A stretch of DNA of 64,000 nt from Pisaster brevispinus (taxonomy: Eukaryota; Echinodermata; Asteroidea; Forcipulatida; Asteriidae): the NCBI GenBank assembly GCA_023634235.1, contig JAMKCF010000003.1, positions 9,684,742 to 9,748,741 on the forward strand, written 5' to 3'. The notes beneath the pieces are model-generated. The model ran no database searches. It had not been told where the DNA came from and saw only the letters and a program-made list of their open reading frames with translations. This document shows, piece by piece, positions 25,101 through 36,746 of the stretch. A program made the position numbers and the translations under genes. Position 1 is the first letter of the stretch; each line of letters starts with the position of its first letter.

Positions 25101-25320
25101 GAGGCGCTCTGTTTATTTTATATACTAATAAATATTCGTGGCATTAGGCAATGCAAAAATAAATTAAGGACTGCTCCTACCTAGTTTGTAGTCAGTGGCT
25201 GCACAGTAACATGTACCTGAGTAGACCTTAGACTTGTTCAACCACAAAAAAATACAGACATTGTTCATTGATTATCATTTTAGCTCATTTGATGTGAATG
25301 AAAAGTTTATAGACCTTCAT
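22170..25320. other. Presumed intron with scattered repeats
   Basis: It holds the CAGGCCTGGAGTTT copies, G-rich DNA at 23300-23500 and 24420-24545, and a run of about 18 G at 24321. An Ala-rich short frame at 22337-22365 (GCTGCAGCTGCGGCTGCC) is simple-sequence. No gene is called. Confidence 0.4.
23693..24760. repeat. Two copies of a CAGGCCTGGAGTTT...AAGGGCACTNCCNTTGG repeat
   Basis: Copies at about 23693-23800 and 24597-24760 share CAGGCCTGGAGTTT, CTTTGAGAGG, TTTTCAAAGGGCACT and TTGGAAAA. More diverged relatives lie at about 32230-32345, 34360-34500, 45395-45495, 50815-50935 and 59690-59810, often with GGAGGCAATTGCCTCC. No clear termini were found. The intervening DNA contains a run of about 18 G near 24321. 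Confidence 0.45.
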
Positions 25321-25327
25321 TTTCCTG

Positions 25328-25920
25328 AAGAATATGTGGAAATTGATTTATGAGTCAGGAAATGTATGGATACACGGATACACGGATACACGGAACAAGA
25401 CAATGGTGGCAGCAGCCATGGCCTTGATGGTATCTGCGAATTTCCAGCCCTGTGGTTGTTGTTATTTTCTTAACTTACTACTAAACCACTGAGTGTTTGA
25501 TTGGCGGAGGTTCAGGGCCTAATTTCATGGCTCTGATTACCGTAAAAGCAAAGAATCGGCGCTTATGTCAAGCGTATTTCACGGGTTAGCAGAGACTTTT
25601 TGCTTGTGCCCATGTGTACTCCAGGTTACTAGGCATTCTTCGCTTACACAGCGAAGAATGTGGAAAATTAATTTATGAGAAGGCAAAGAACAAGACAATG
25701 GTGACAGTAGCCATGGCCTTGATGGTATCTTCGAATTTCCAGCCCTGTGGTTGTTGTTATTTTCTTATTTTACTTTTTGCTTGTACCCGTGCGTACTCCA
25801 GGTTACTAGGCATTCTTTGCTTACACAGCTAGTGCAGAAATTCGGCGCTTGCACAGTAAGCGAAGAATGGTGATCCCAAGCACAGAATTCGGCGGTAAGC
25901 AGAGCAATGAAATTGGGCCC
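25328..25920. mobile_element. Composite TIR element containing nested direct duplications
   Basis: An element bounded by GGGCCTAATTTCATGGCTCT (25515) and AGAGCAATGAAATTGGGCCC (end 25920), a variant of the CCCAATTTCAT family, contains a duplicate of DNA lying just to its left. GAACAAGACAATGG through TTGTTGTTATTTTCTTA occurs at 25393 and at 25688. Inside, ACTTTTTGCTTG through CTCCAGGTTACTAGGCATT occurs at 25595 and 25772. An 8-bp GGATACAC triplet repeat lies at about 25369-25392. No reading frame is convincing. Confidence 0.55.
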
Positions 25921-25950
25921 ACTTTACTTGTTCATGTACACCACATATTG

Positions 25951-26557
25951 ACAGTTTGTTCCAGTTTGCCATAGTCTGCTTCAGTCTGTTCCAGTTTGCT
26001 CTAGTCTGCACCAGTCTGTTCCAGTGTGCTCCAGTCTGCTGCAGTCTGCTGAAGTCTTCTCCAGTCTGTACTAGTCTGCTCCAGTATGTCCAGTCTGCTC
26101 TAGTCTGTTCCAGTCTGCTCTAGTCTGCTCCAGTGTGCTCCAGTCTGCTCCACTCAGCTCCAATCTACTCCAGTTTGCTCCAGTTTGCTCCAATCTGCTC
26201 CAGTCTGTTCAAGTCTGCTCCAATCTGCTCCAGTCAGCTCCAGTCTGTTCCAGTCTGCACTAGTCTGCTGCAGTCTGTTCCAGTCTGTATCAGTCTGCTC
26301 TTTTTTGTTTCAGTCTGCTCTAGTCTGCTCCAGCCTCCAGTCAGCTCTAGTCTGCTCCAGTCAGTTCCAGTTTGTTCCAGTCTGTTCCAGTCTGCTCCAA
26401 TCTGCTCCAATCTGCTCCAGTCTGTTCAAGTCTGCTCCAATCTGCTTCAGTCAGCTCCAGTCTGTTCCAGTCTGCGCTAGTCTGCTGCAGTCTGTTCCAG
26501 TCTCCTCCAGTCTGCTGTAATCTGCTTCAGTCTGCTCCAGTCTTCTCCAGCTTTCTG
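25951..26557. repeat. Minisatellite of a 10-bp unit (CTCCAGTCTG) with higher-order structure
   Basis: About 60 copies of a 10-bp unit close to CTCCAGTCTG, with Cys/Ser/Leu-rich frames open on + and Arg/Leu/Gln/Thr/Asp-rich frames on - because ten is not a multiple of three. A ~90-bp stretch of variant units is repeated in the same order about 217 bp apart (TGTTCAAG at about 26207 and 26424), so blocks of units were duplicated. A few 9- or 8-bp slips occur. The 107- to 115-codon open frames here are repeat artefacts. Confidence 0.9.
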
Positions 26558-28524
26558 CCTCTATGCAAGTTGGTTTTGGCCCACCAGATACATTGGTATA
26601 CTTATACGCATTTACTAGTTTTTGAAACTTTGCATGGTAGAACACAATCTTGAAACTTAAAACACCAGGCGACAAAATCTTTACTTTTAGGATGTGGTAG
26701 TTCTGAAAAGAAATAATGGTGCAGAATTTGAAATGTCTACAGGAGAAAACATTGGTTTGAAAGGTATAGTACATACAGTAAGTGATGTTTGAAGCTTTGC
26801 ATGGTGTGGATCATAAGAAAAACTATAGTAGTAAACTAGCAGGTACAACCATGTATGAAACTCTTCTGGGAGAAGTGTTGGTTCAGAGAAGAACCGATGT
26901 GGTCTGGACGCCCAACACTGACATACTCCAGCGCACACATATCCAGACAGCAGCCAACTCCCATGCATCACAAATCTTACATCTATGAAATTTAAGATTA
27001 AATTTGAATGCATGTCTTTGCTCAGTGCTCACATGAGTCAAGAAAAGCTGCTAGGTTTGTTTTGTTATGAAATTCAAAACCAGATTCAAATTTAGTGTCT
27101 CGAAGATGACCACAGGAGAGCTGCGGGTACCATTGCCAACTTTATAACTAAGATTTTAGGAAGATTTTTAAAATAAAAGTTATGTTTGATTTCGCTAGTT
27201 TGCAGTGTTTTTTTCACAGGGTGTATCAGTGGCACTATTACTGTTGACGCAAGCCAAAAATACTTTGCCAAAATAAGAACACATACAGTACACACACACC
27301 ACTCTTTGCACAGTACAGGTGAGAGCCACCGAGCGGCCCCTGAAATATTATCTCCCCTAATCTCATGCTAGCTCCTTGGTTTGGGAGTGAGGGGGCAATA
27401 GGGGACATTTTTGGCATATCAGGCTTCACGGTGAGAACCCGCAGGGCTGCTGCATATTTTTTGAGGTCAGCAGAGGTCTGTGGTTTCAAAAAAAAAAGAA
27501 AAAAGAAAAGAAAAAAAAGGAAATAAAGAAGAAGTGAAAATGAGAAGGTGTTTTTTCTCTAGGGATGAGAAAATGTCTGGGTGCAATAAGGGGGTAAGGG
27601 GAGAATCCTGTCATGATTTAGGCATGCTCTGGTTCTAGCTAAGATTTCAAGCCGTGTATCATATGGGAGTCTGATATGGGAGGAAAAGTCTCCTTGGCAA
27701 GTTCAATACACAATTCCAGAGATCTGCAAATAGACCCCCTTGCATTGGCCACCATCGTTAAGGTCAAACAATGGAAGCGTGCATATGTGTGAGTGCGCGC
27801 TGCACACAAGTCTCAGCCAATTATAGCTCTTCCGGATCAGTGAGGGCGCTGTTTTGGCTTGTGACGTCATATGCAAGGGGTCTATTGCGTCCTACTCCAT
27901 AATCCCTTCTTTGTTACTACACGCACACGCTGTGCTTGTTGGTAGTGCGTGGGCTCAGCATTTACAAGCCTTTATTGTCCGTTTTTTTGCTTGTGCACTT
28001 TTCAAGTTTTTGATAGAAACTTGCATTATCCACATTTGAGTCCCCTTGGATGAGGTGGGCGGGGAGGGATTACTGGCAATTAATGTTGTTGTTTAGTGAA
28101 GCACTTTTGTTTTGGTTTATTCCGAGTCACTTTCACTTTGATGAGTTGGAAATAATATCCTGGTCGAGCGTAGGAACCGGTGATCCTTCCTGAATCCACA
28201 GTGGGCCGTAAATGAACGTGAACAAAGTAAAAGTTGAATACATGTAGGATGTCTGTTAAACTAACATTTCTATTTGTTGCTGTTTGTGTTGACGATTCCT
28301 TGATACAGAGAAACTACAGTTTTGTACATAAAGTATAAGTGCAGTCTGTGTTCTACTGGAAGCTTCAGTCATCATGTACAACAGCAACAACAATAACAAC
28401 TAGAAACGAGTTTGTAACGAACAAACACTGGGGTTTCGGCTTTTTAAATAATTGTAAATAATAAACTACCATACCAATGATAAAGTAATTAATAAGCTAT
28501 ACCGCACAGACCTTGAAATAAATT

Positions 28525-28896
28525 GTGGTGGGAGAATGCAATGAAATTGTGCGAGAACAAACCGCTACTAATATCCCAAAACACTTCCGTATTAAGTTCG
28601 AGGACTCTCCACAAACAAGAGGGCGCTATACAGGTGCACCGTTAACTGTAGAAGCGCAGCAGCTAACCAAAATGAACGGTACACAGGTCGAACGATGCCA
28701 TGCGCGTGGACAATGGGCTGTATGGGTCTGGCCCATAGAGCAAGCTCTATGGTCTGGCCGTATGCAGCGTGTTACGATGCCTAGCGTGGGAAGCAATGGC
28801 TGTGTGGAGGGATGGCCGTATGCGATGTACAGCGTGAATTACGTGCAATGTACACACACAAGACGATCGTGCTTTGTTGACGATACGTGTTTTTAA
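28525..28896 (+). other. CpG-richer 123-codon open frame, unrecognised, probably not a gene
   Basis: The frame starts MVGECNEIVREQTA and stays open for 123 codons in DNA richer in CG than its surroundings. No family, signal peptide, membrane segment or motif was recognised. It holds a palindrome (CCATAGAGCAAGCTCTATGG near 28734) and GTCTGGCC repeats on both sides, which suggests a diverged repeat. No good splice sites flank it. Confidence 0.2.
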
Positions 28897-29275
28897 ATCG
28901 TTAATATCGTCAACAGATGATTAAAAACCCTCGATCGAACTGCTGCTTGATCTAAGTTAGAGCACAGGCTTTCATTTGATGTATTGTTTGTGTCTTTTAA
29001 GACTGTAGTTCCTGAGATCGAACGCTAACAAATTTCATGTGTAAATGCTATGAGACTTTTTCGGAAAGAAGAATAATAATAGTGAAAAAAAAATAAAAAT
29101 CTCGACAAAAACAACGGTGGTTTCGGCTGATGGCCGAAACCCCCAATAACAACAGCAACAACATGAGCAATTATTCAAACATTTAACAAAGGAAACTGGC
29201 CTGGACAGATCTAGAGAAAAGCATGGGAGAACCCTGTGGTACTGGGTATAAAAACACTGTAAAGTTAGTATTTTG

Positions 29276-29580
29276 TCAATATTATTTGGTTTTACCCTTG
29301 CACAGATGTGTTGTAAAGTATTGTATACTCTGTACTTTCCCAAGTCCTGTGGAAAAAAACCAGGATAGGATTCGAACTGCCTATAGATAACTTGTGGGCA
29401 ATCTAGGTGGTCTAGTTGGTAAGACAGCTACTCTAGAAGGGCAAAGGTCCTGGGTTCGAATCCTACCCGAGTAATATGCCCACGTGGTTTTTGTCACGGG
29501 ATTGGGGAAAGTAATGAGTATACAGTGCTTTATACGCATTTGTGTAAGGGTAAAACAAAATAATATTCTTTATTCCCGAT
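29276..29580. mobile_element. Head-to-head pair of tRNA-derived SINEs (family C)
   Basis: The right copy (about 29400-29575, +) has a tRNA-like head with GTGGTCTAGTTGGTAAGAC and the B box GGGTTCGAATCCTACC, then a tail through GTCACGGGATTGGGGAAAGT, AGTATACAGTGCTTTATACG and AGGGTAAAACAAAATAAT. The left copy (29276-29390, -) carries the inverse of that tail in the same order and a B-box remnant (GGATTCGAACTGCC). The pair forms a large inverted repeat with arms of about 115 bp. Confidence 0.65.
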
Positions 29581-30323
29581 ACAAATTTGACATCTGTTAT
29601 TTTGCGGTTACTTAACCCGATGGGCAAGAAAAAGAATCTGTATTGTAAGTAGATGTGCAGGGATTGTCAATCCCAATCTGATTACACTAAGTCACGTGTA
29701 GTTTTACAAAGTCGTCTACATTTTGAAATAATCCGCCAGTGTCTGGGAATGATGAGTTTGGTGTAAGGCTACATTGTCTATTAATGTTACATCCCTCAAT
29801 TTAACAGCGTACACTAACCTATCCCCTAGTCAACTAGAGTAATATTAGCAATAATAATGATTCAATTGTTGTGTAGTTGATAAGGCTTTCGAAAAGTAGA
29901 TTTTGAGAAAAGGAATTGGTTTTTGTCAAGGTAATGCTGTTTTTTAAGGCAACATTACCAAGAGAGACTACAAAAAAAGTCACCTGTGAAAGTTTCAGTT
30001 GAATACACTGTCTACTAGCATGACTAGTTGTGAAAGCAGCAAACAAGTTTTCCTCAAGAACGTCAGCTCCATTCAAGTTTAGTGGGTACCAACCGCATCT
30101 CTGGCCCTATTGAGGGCAGCATTCAAATGGACATCACGAAAAATTGTAAAAGTCGCCTGGATAAGCAATCTTTGGAGATTCAAATTTTTCTACTTATATA
30201 CTTTGATTGATTTCTAATCAACAGGGGCACTTTAGACGAGATAACTTTACAGGATGCTTACGACCGTTTGCCTCTTACTGACAAGAAGGCTTTCGGATAA
30301 AAACTACACAATTTCTTTTTTGC

Positions 30324-30350
30324 GGTCATTACCAAAGTATAACCCAACTT
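30324..30350. mobile_element. Solo right end of the GTCAAAGACC MITE family
   Basis: GGTCATTACCAAAGTATAAC, then CCAACTTTTA, matches the right terminus of the family and abuts the left end of the complete copy at 30351. It looks like the remnant of an older copy into whose edge the second was inserted. Confidence 0.5.
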
Positions 30351-30713
30351 TTAAAGGCAGGGTACACTTTTGGTAATTGTCAAAGACCAGTATCCTCACT
30401 TGGTGTATCCCAACATACATGTATGCATAAAATAACAAACCTGTGAAAATTTGGGCTCATTTGGAATCGAAGTTGCAAGAAAATAATGAAAGATTCAACC
30501 ACCCTTGTTGCATAGAATTGTGTGCTTTCAGATGCCTGAGAAATGTTTAGGTGAAAATTACCTTGTTCCTTTAAAACTACCTTACTTCAAAGGGGGTCGT
30601 TTCTAACAATGCTTTATAATATCAACAGCTCTCCAGTGCTCTTAACCAAGTAAGTTTTTTCAGGTTATTAATTTTTGGAGTAATTACCAAAGGTGTACCC
30701 CCTCCCTTTAAAA
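30351..30713 (+). mobile_element. Complete MITE of the GTCAAAGACC family (about 363 bp)
   Basis: The left end is TTAAAGGCAGGGTACACTTT then TGGTAATTGTC. The right end is TAATTACCAAAGGTGTACCC then CCTCCCTTTAA. They pair as imperfect TIRs with an outermost TTAA. Copies at 17730, 39159 and 49162 are co-linear or share the ends. A TTAA target would fit piggyBac-like mobilisation, but that is inference. Non-coding. Confidence 0.7.
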
Positions 30714-33700
30714 TTAAATTTGTTTACAAATATTTTTGACTCTCAGAGCTTGTGACCATCCGTGGAATAACAAAACTCAAACACACAAATGTAAAATCAT
30801 GACTTTGTCTTGAAAAATGGTTCAGTCTCTCCCCTGAAAACCCAATTTCTTCATTCGGATTTACCGAATCAAAATCTACGTAGAAGGTATAGGAACATAT
30901 TCAACTTCCTGTGGCTACTATAAATGATTGTTGAGTTCTCGAAAATATGACTTCAAAACAATTTTGGATGAAGTTTTCACTTGATTGGTTCCACTGGGGG
31001 AGCGGAATGCACTCTTTGGGAAAAACCAATAAAAATAGCTTTGAAAATGTGGGGGGTTCTTCGGGGGGTGATTCATTTCACACTGTAGTATAGTTTTGTT
31101 GTCACACCCAGCACATGGACATGTAGACAGTACAGCGGTCTGTAGGAAAACAATGTGTCCTCAAGCCAGAAGGCATCAAAAGGGGAGTGTGCTACCATTC
31201 TAGGAACGCTGAAAATTGCAACGACCTTTGTATTAAAATATGAGGTGTCCCTGACCTGGAGACCCAAGTGCCGAGCGTGGAGATAGGGGGGCCTTGCATT
31301 GTTCAGCAACAGGATACCGCCTCTGTGTTGTGTTAGGATTGCCGATGTTGACGTGGGGGTTAGGTTATCATGACGGTGTGGTACGGTTGGGTTGCAGCGG
31401 TTTTCGTTCTGGTCACAGGGCAGGGGCAGAGTGAGGTGGCACTTTTGATTGAAGATTCATTGGGAAAGAATTTTAATTTGCAGGGGCGTGTGGACCATGT
31501 AGTGAGGAGACACAGAAATCAAGATGTAATTTTTAATAACTATGAATTAAATTGTTTTAGTTATTATCATTGTACTGGAAAGAAAACTGACTAAAATCAA
31601 ACAGTATTGAGTAGATTTGCTTCTCAACCTAAATTCAAAATACCACAGGGTGAACATCGTAACAATCAAACAACGATTCCCCACTTCACTTTTGTTTTGT
31701 CGAGTACTATTTTTTTTTTTCAATATCAAGTATTGTCAAAGTAGGGCAATTTGAACTACATGTTTTGCTTTATTTGAAGTAGTGTTTTATTTGTTGGCAA
31801 ATCTCTTATCATACACTTTTGGGTGATTTGCCAGCAGGACCAGGTAGCAGCCTGTTGTTTTATTAGTCTGCCAGCTTTCTCACTGTCCATATTCCAATGC
31901 TTTTCAATGCTGAACTGACCAGCAGGACCGCTTGGAGAGAATTTTGACTGGTACTCGAGGTGTTTATCAACTAGCATTTGGACAGCGGGACCACTGGTAA
32001 GGGAAAACCCTGCAAGTTGGCCCTTTGGGTATTTGTCTTTAAAATGAGTCTCTTTGTTCAAGCACCTTGAATTCCTTACTGGAAGATTTTATGTGTGCTT
32101 AGAAATACTAAGACTCTGATGTAAATATTGATACTATTTTTTAAAAATTTGCGATAAAGTTGCACAAGGTTCTACTAAATGATACTTCATAGGCAGTGAA
32201 GATGATTCAAACATAGAAATAAGTGATACATGGAGGCAATTGCCTCCATGCCCATGGCCATTCATTGCCTTGGGTCATTCATTGCCTTGGTGCCCCCTTG
32301 AAAAGTACCAGTAGAATCCCTTCATAGAGGTGCCCTTTTACCAACTGACCAAGAAAAAAAACCACCTTGATCTGAGCAGAATGCAGTATCGGGCCACGGG
32401 TATGGTGTACAGGTGAAGAACTCACCGTGAAAAGCTGCGGTTTTCCAGATGTGTAGCTTGTTGGTATTATGAAAGTTAATTGTATTGTGGGTGAGCGGCC
32501 TGTGGGTGGAGGACCAACTCACATTATAGAAATATTATATAGTGCCGAGTGAATGGGTTAAATATGGGGGAAAATGTGGAAGCACTGGAGGCATTCACGT
32601 TGAATCACCGTTGGGGTGCATTACATAAACAGGTTCATTGTACATGTATAATGTATGAAGGTGCACACAATATAGTTCATTGGCTTTGACGACGGGCTAC
32701 ATTTCATACACCAAACCACGCGGTTGCTGTGTCACAGACTGAACCATGGCGTAACCGAAATAGGTTGGTCATGAATATCACACAATACCAAGCAAAGCAC
32801 TAAGACTAAGACAACAATCGCTGCTGATTATGATGAGGATATTATGAGCGGAGAAGAAGTGTTTGTCCAAACTGTTTGCCCACCATAGTTCACCCACTCC
32901 ACAGCCCAATCCTATCCATGTCACCCCGGCGTGAAACAAAAACCCCACAAGTCCACACAACTCGGGCCCAGTAAGGGTACACCCGATACACAAGCCAAAA
33001 AGATACGCCTCGGATGCCTTCCTGTCATAAGAGGGTCGATACCGTGGTGTGGTGCAGATCCAACAACGGTCTCTGGTATCTGAGCACCGATGAAACGAAC
33101 ACCGTAAAACGATACACAGAAGCCTCTTACCAGCGCTTGTTGCGACGGAAAAGCGAGACTCGCGAAGCGTGCAAGGGTACACCGGCTAGTGAGAGCCCGT
33201 AAATTTGTGCTGGCTCCCACGTGTGTGCTCGCTAGTATTAGGTTTTGTCAGGGGCATTAGTCATTAACCTAGATATATCGGTGTTGTGGAGAAGGGGATC
33301 TGTGGTGTTGGACAGATTTCAAATTTAGAGAGCAGAGGCGGCTCCCCAATTAATGTCAGAACAGTGGGGGGAAAACTGGAACAGAATTTCCTAATTTGGA
33401 ATGTTCTGAACTCTTCTGGAGTTGAGAGCTGATGAGTGTTGACTATTTAGAGGGCTATTATACCAGGCACCAGGACGAGTTTGTGTTGTCACAGAAGACC
33501 AGCATCTTGTGTGTGTACAGACAATTTATATTGTGTGGACTGTGGTCGGTAGACTGTGCTTAATAAATGGTCATTGTGAACACTGTTTGACCAACCCAGA
33601 CACTCTGCCGTAGATCTTTACAGATACCTTAACCACAGGGAAGCCTTTTTGCTTTTCTTCTGTACAAAGTGATGGAACCACACTGAGGCTGGATGGACAC

Positions 33701-34620
33701 ACAGTCTGGCCACTATTTATGAGGTGGCAATATAGAAGTACAATTGTCATTGTGGGTAGACAGGGTACTGTACTTTCTGAAGATGCATGATGGTGTAAAG
33801 GTCATGATGCAGAGCTCTCAGTGTGTTAACTTTTTTAACATGGAGTTTTTGGAGATGAAGTTTCACTGGCTCTTGCTGTCACAGACAGCTGCCGTTCATT
33901 TGTTTCAAATCAAGTTAACCAATGAATACTTATAACTTGTTGTTGGGTGGAAATGCCCAGTTAAAAACATTTAAAATTTAGGAATACTTTTAAGGTTTGC
34001 GGAATACAGTCTGGTGCAGTTTGTTGGCTGGTGGTGGTTTTCTACCTCTGGGCTCTGTCGAAGTGCACCATTTTGTTTGTTTGTTTGTTTTGCTGTTGTT
34101 TCTGTTGTTGTTGCTTTTTTTTGGGGGGGGGGAGAAGAGTAAATTGATTCTCATCCTCTATACCTTTCAACCAACCTGTGACAATTTCCACCCATGATCA
34201 TAGTTTTTTTTAAACAATGAAAAACAATCAAAGTTTTTCATGGTTTTATTGCACGTTTATGGCAATGGAAATAAACAACATTGTTACCATAGTCTTCAAA
34301 GGCTATTTTTTTGACTTTGAAACTGATTCTTCAGTGCAAATGAATCTCTCTATCGATGTACCGGGCCTGAAACTTCACAGAGGGACTGAAGACAATTGCC
34401 TCCATATCCCAAGTCATATAGCCTTGGTGCCCCTTGAGTTGTTCCAATAGAAATTTTTACTTTTCCTCATAGAGGTGCTGTTTACCAAGGGAAAACTTTC
34501 TTGCCCTCACAACAATAGAGTGTTAGGCCTGCTACATCCTGTATCCATTTGTTCTCGGTCAGCATTTTTGAGCCTCAATTGACAGATCTAGCGATGAATC
34601 AAGTATAACAAAGACATCCA
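30714..34620. other. Presumed intron around the 32.7-33.2 kb island
   Basis: It contains a CAGGG-related fragment at 31830-32012, two CAATTGCCTCCAT-bearing repeats, a TTTG/poly-G tract near 34076-34131 and the repeat-poor island described separately. No RNA gene was seen. Confidence 0.4.
32690..33230. other. Repeat-poor, GC-richer island with coding-like short ORFs on both strands
   Basis: This block stands out by composition and by lacking the repeats that fill its flanks. On + a 62-codon frame (33014-33202, starting MPSCHKRVDTVVWC and rich in Arg, Thr and Ser) is open. On - frames of 134 and 99 codons overlap it. No family was recognised in any frame. On + a weak donor (CTA|GTGAGA, exon end 33191) would leave phase 1 and could join 61106, making this a third possible first coding exon. 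A conserved regulatory element fits equally well. I do not call a gene. Confidence 0.25.
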
Positions 34621-34830
34621 GGGTCCATTTCCATAGAGCTGCTTTTACCACAGAGAGTAGCTCATCACAAAACAAATTGGCTTACCAGAGTCTGGTTACC
34701 AGCCCAGACACCATATCACACACCTGTACCCTCTTTCACTGGTTTCCTGCTTTGTTTTTTTTGTTTTGCTTGGCTGAAAATTGTTAAGCGGATTTGTTTT
34801 CATTTAAAACAGCTCTATAAAGTTGGGCCC
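34621..34830. mobile_element. CCCAATTTCATAGAGCTGCTTAA family element (copy 4)
   Basis: It begins GGGTCCATTTCCATAGAGCT and ends ACAGCTCTATAAAGTTGGGC, inverted. It is about 210 bp, more diverged inside, with a TTTTTTTGTTTTGCTTGGCT segment replacing the usual GCTTAGCAGAA. Confidence 0.6.
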
Positions 34831-35057
34831 TGACTTAACAAATTCAGCCATTTTGCTGAACAAACAAAGTCATTCATTACAAAAAGGGATACATGTTGAT
34901 TTGACATTAACACATTATTAAATACAGTTGGTTTCCGTTCTGGGCACATTATTCTTTCATAGTGAAATAGTGGAGGATATTGGTAGTTGGCAAGCCAGCA
35001 AACTGGCTGCCATGTACACCCAAAGGAATTGCTTGTCGACAAATTGGATTCAATACA

Positions 35058-35358
35058 CCCCACTATTGTCTAGATACAGTTTAACATGTAACATTATTAA
35101 CAATAAACTGTTTAAGTGAACAAGTACTTTAAGAGAAGATCGATCTCATTTGTCTTTAAATGGGCAAGTATGCTTCGACACTCAACAGACTTCAAAGATA
35201 TTTATCAGAAGAACAAAACAAAATATTTATGAAAGATGTTACAAAGTAGGGTAATAATATTCAATTGAAAAACAAATGATCAGTGTTGTGAAATAAACCT
35301 GGCTTTTGCTAAAATCACTGGCCTCGGGCCTGAAGTCCAGTGTAAATTTCCAGCCCTG
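35058..35358. mobile_element. Diverged copy of the CAGGGCTCGAATTTG element
   Basis: It is co-linear with 16515-16907: ACAGTTTAACATGTAA, AACAAGTACTTTAAGAGAAG, TTCAATTGAAAAACA, TAAAATCACTGGCCTCGGGC and the end AATTTCCAGCCCTG. The left end is not recognised. Confidence 0.55.
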
Positions 35359-35837
35359 CTTCTGCACCTTCCCCTCCTCCTCCTCTTCGCCTTCACAGAA
35401 GTAAAAGAAACATGTGTACATGTATTGTATGGATTGTAGGAACATTTATATCAGTTGATCCATTTATCTGTGAGCAATTTGCGAGACATGTGACAGGAAT
35501 TTCAGTCTTGAAGGGGCAAGGCCGCATTTCCTGCATAGAAGGAACTGCAAGTGGAATATTAGAATGACCTTTGTGTTGGGCACCAATGGGTGTGGTGCAG
35601 GGGCACTGTCCTGCCTGGAGGTCAGGACTTCATGACCTGTGAAGGATGTTGAATTAGGAGTTTTGGGAGATTTGGGGCTTTTTGTATGGTGGGGGCATAA
35701 TCGTTGTTAGCTTAGTACCACAGCATACATCACCTGTGGGGTTCTAACCCATATTAGTATTATATTTGTTTATACAGTAAGAAGAAGTAGGTGACTTGTT
35801 GATCTATGGTTACTTCTGCAGTCAGACCGCACTGTGC

Positions 35838-36070
35838 GTGTCGTGGCCGAGCAGTCTAGCGCACCGGACTCAAGCTCTGGTGTGTCTGATCAGCAGAGTG
35901 TGGGTTCGAGTCCCAGTCTTGGCACTTGTGTCCTTGAGCGAGACACTTAAAACCATTATTGCTTCATCCTTTGGATGGGACGTAAAGCTGTACAGTGTGT
36001 AGGTCCTATGTGTTGTGTAATGCGTTGTGTAATGCCTGTAAAAGAACCCAGCTACGTGCGTACAAATCTT
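35838..36070 (+). mobile_element. tRNA-derived SINE (family B, Leu/Ser-like head)
   Basis: The head is GTGTCGTGGCCGAGCAGTCT, then a GGACTCAAGCTC anticodon-like region, an extra arm and the B box GTGGGTTCGAGTCCCAG. The tail has CCTTGAGCGAGACACTTAAA and GGATGGGACGTAAAGCTG. Copies also at 37509, 57361 and 60640. The long variable region argues for a type-II tRNA ancestor (Leu or Ser). It is not a functional tRNA by its 3' extension. Confidence 0.7.
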
Positions 36071-36746
36071 TGCGCTTTGATTGTTTCGTCACCATTTTAC
36101 CTCTAACTACCTGTAGTTCTCATGATTATAACAATGATAAACTGTGGAATTTGGGATGCTAGTCAGACAGAATTTTGGAAAGTCTCTAAATTTGCTGTAA
36201 ACAAAAATAAACGAAAACTTGGTACTCAGTTGCTGTAAATATTAATAAGAAAAATTGGGTGTTCAAATTACTTCTGTGCAGTAACTTTGAAATGAACAGA
36301 AATTTAACAGTGGGTGCCTAAATCCTGGAATGTTGGTACCCAGACACCCCTGTTGCTAATACCAATACCAAGTTATAAACTTCTTGAGCAAGATTTCAGT
36401 CTGAAATGCTATAGTATCTCTGATTTTTAAATTTTTTTTATATTTGAGTTCAAATCTGAGGTATTTATAGTAGCTGTGTAACACCAGGAAACATTTGAAC
36501 ACCGGGTGAAATGATAACAGTGTAACTAATATGCAATGTGCTGGAAAATCTAAGCTCCTGGATAATTGATACACACTTGTGTAGTTTAAAGTTAGAGTTA
36601 TGCTTTGGAAATACCCCTGAAAAGAAAATTGTGAAAATTTGTAGATTTAAGAAAATTTCTATCTGAAAGTTTATTGTTATAGAGATAGAAGTAGTGGTGT
36701 GAACATATTTATGAGCATTCTGTGAAATTAATAAAATCAATTCAAA

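Noticed and set aside
26133..26774. Ser/Cys/Leu-rich and Gln/Thr/Asp-rich frames of 93-115 codons
   Set aside because: They are translations of the 10-bp minisatellite in several frames at once, not genes.
35838..35925. tRNA-Leu/Ser gene
   Set aside because: Same reasoning: four related copies with long common tails, so a SINE rather than a tRNA gene.
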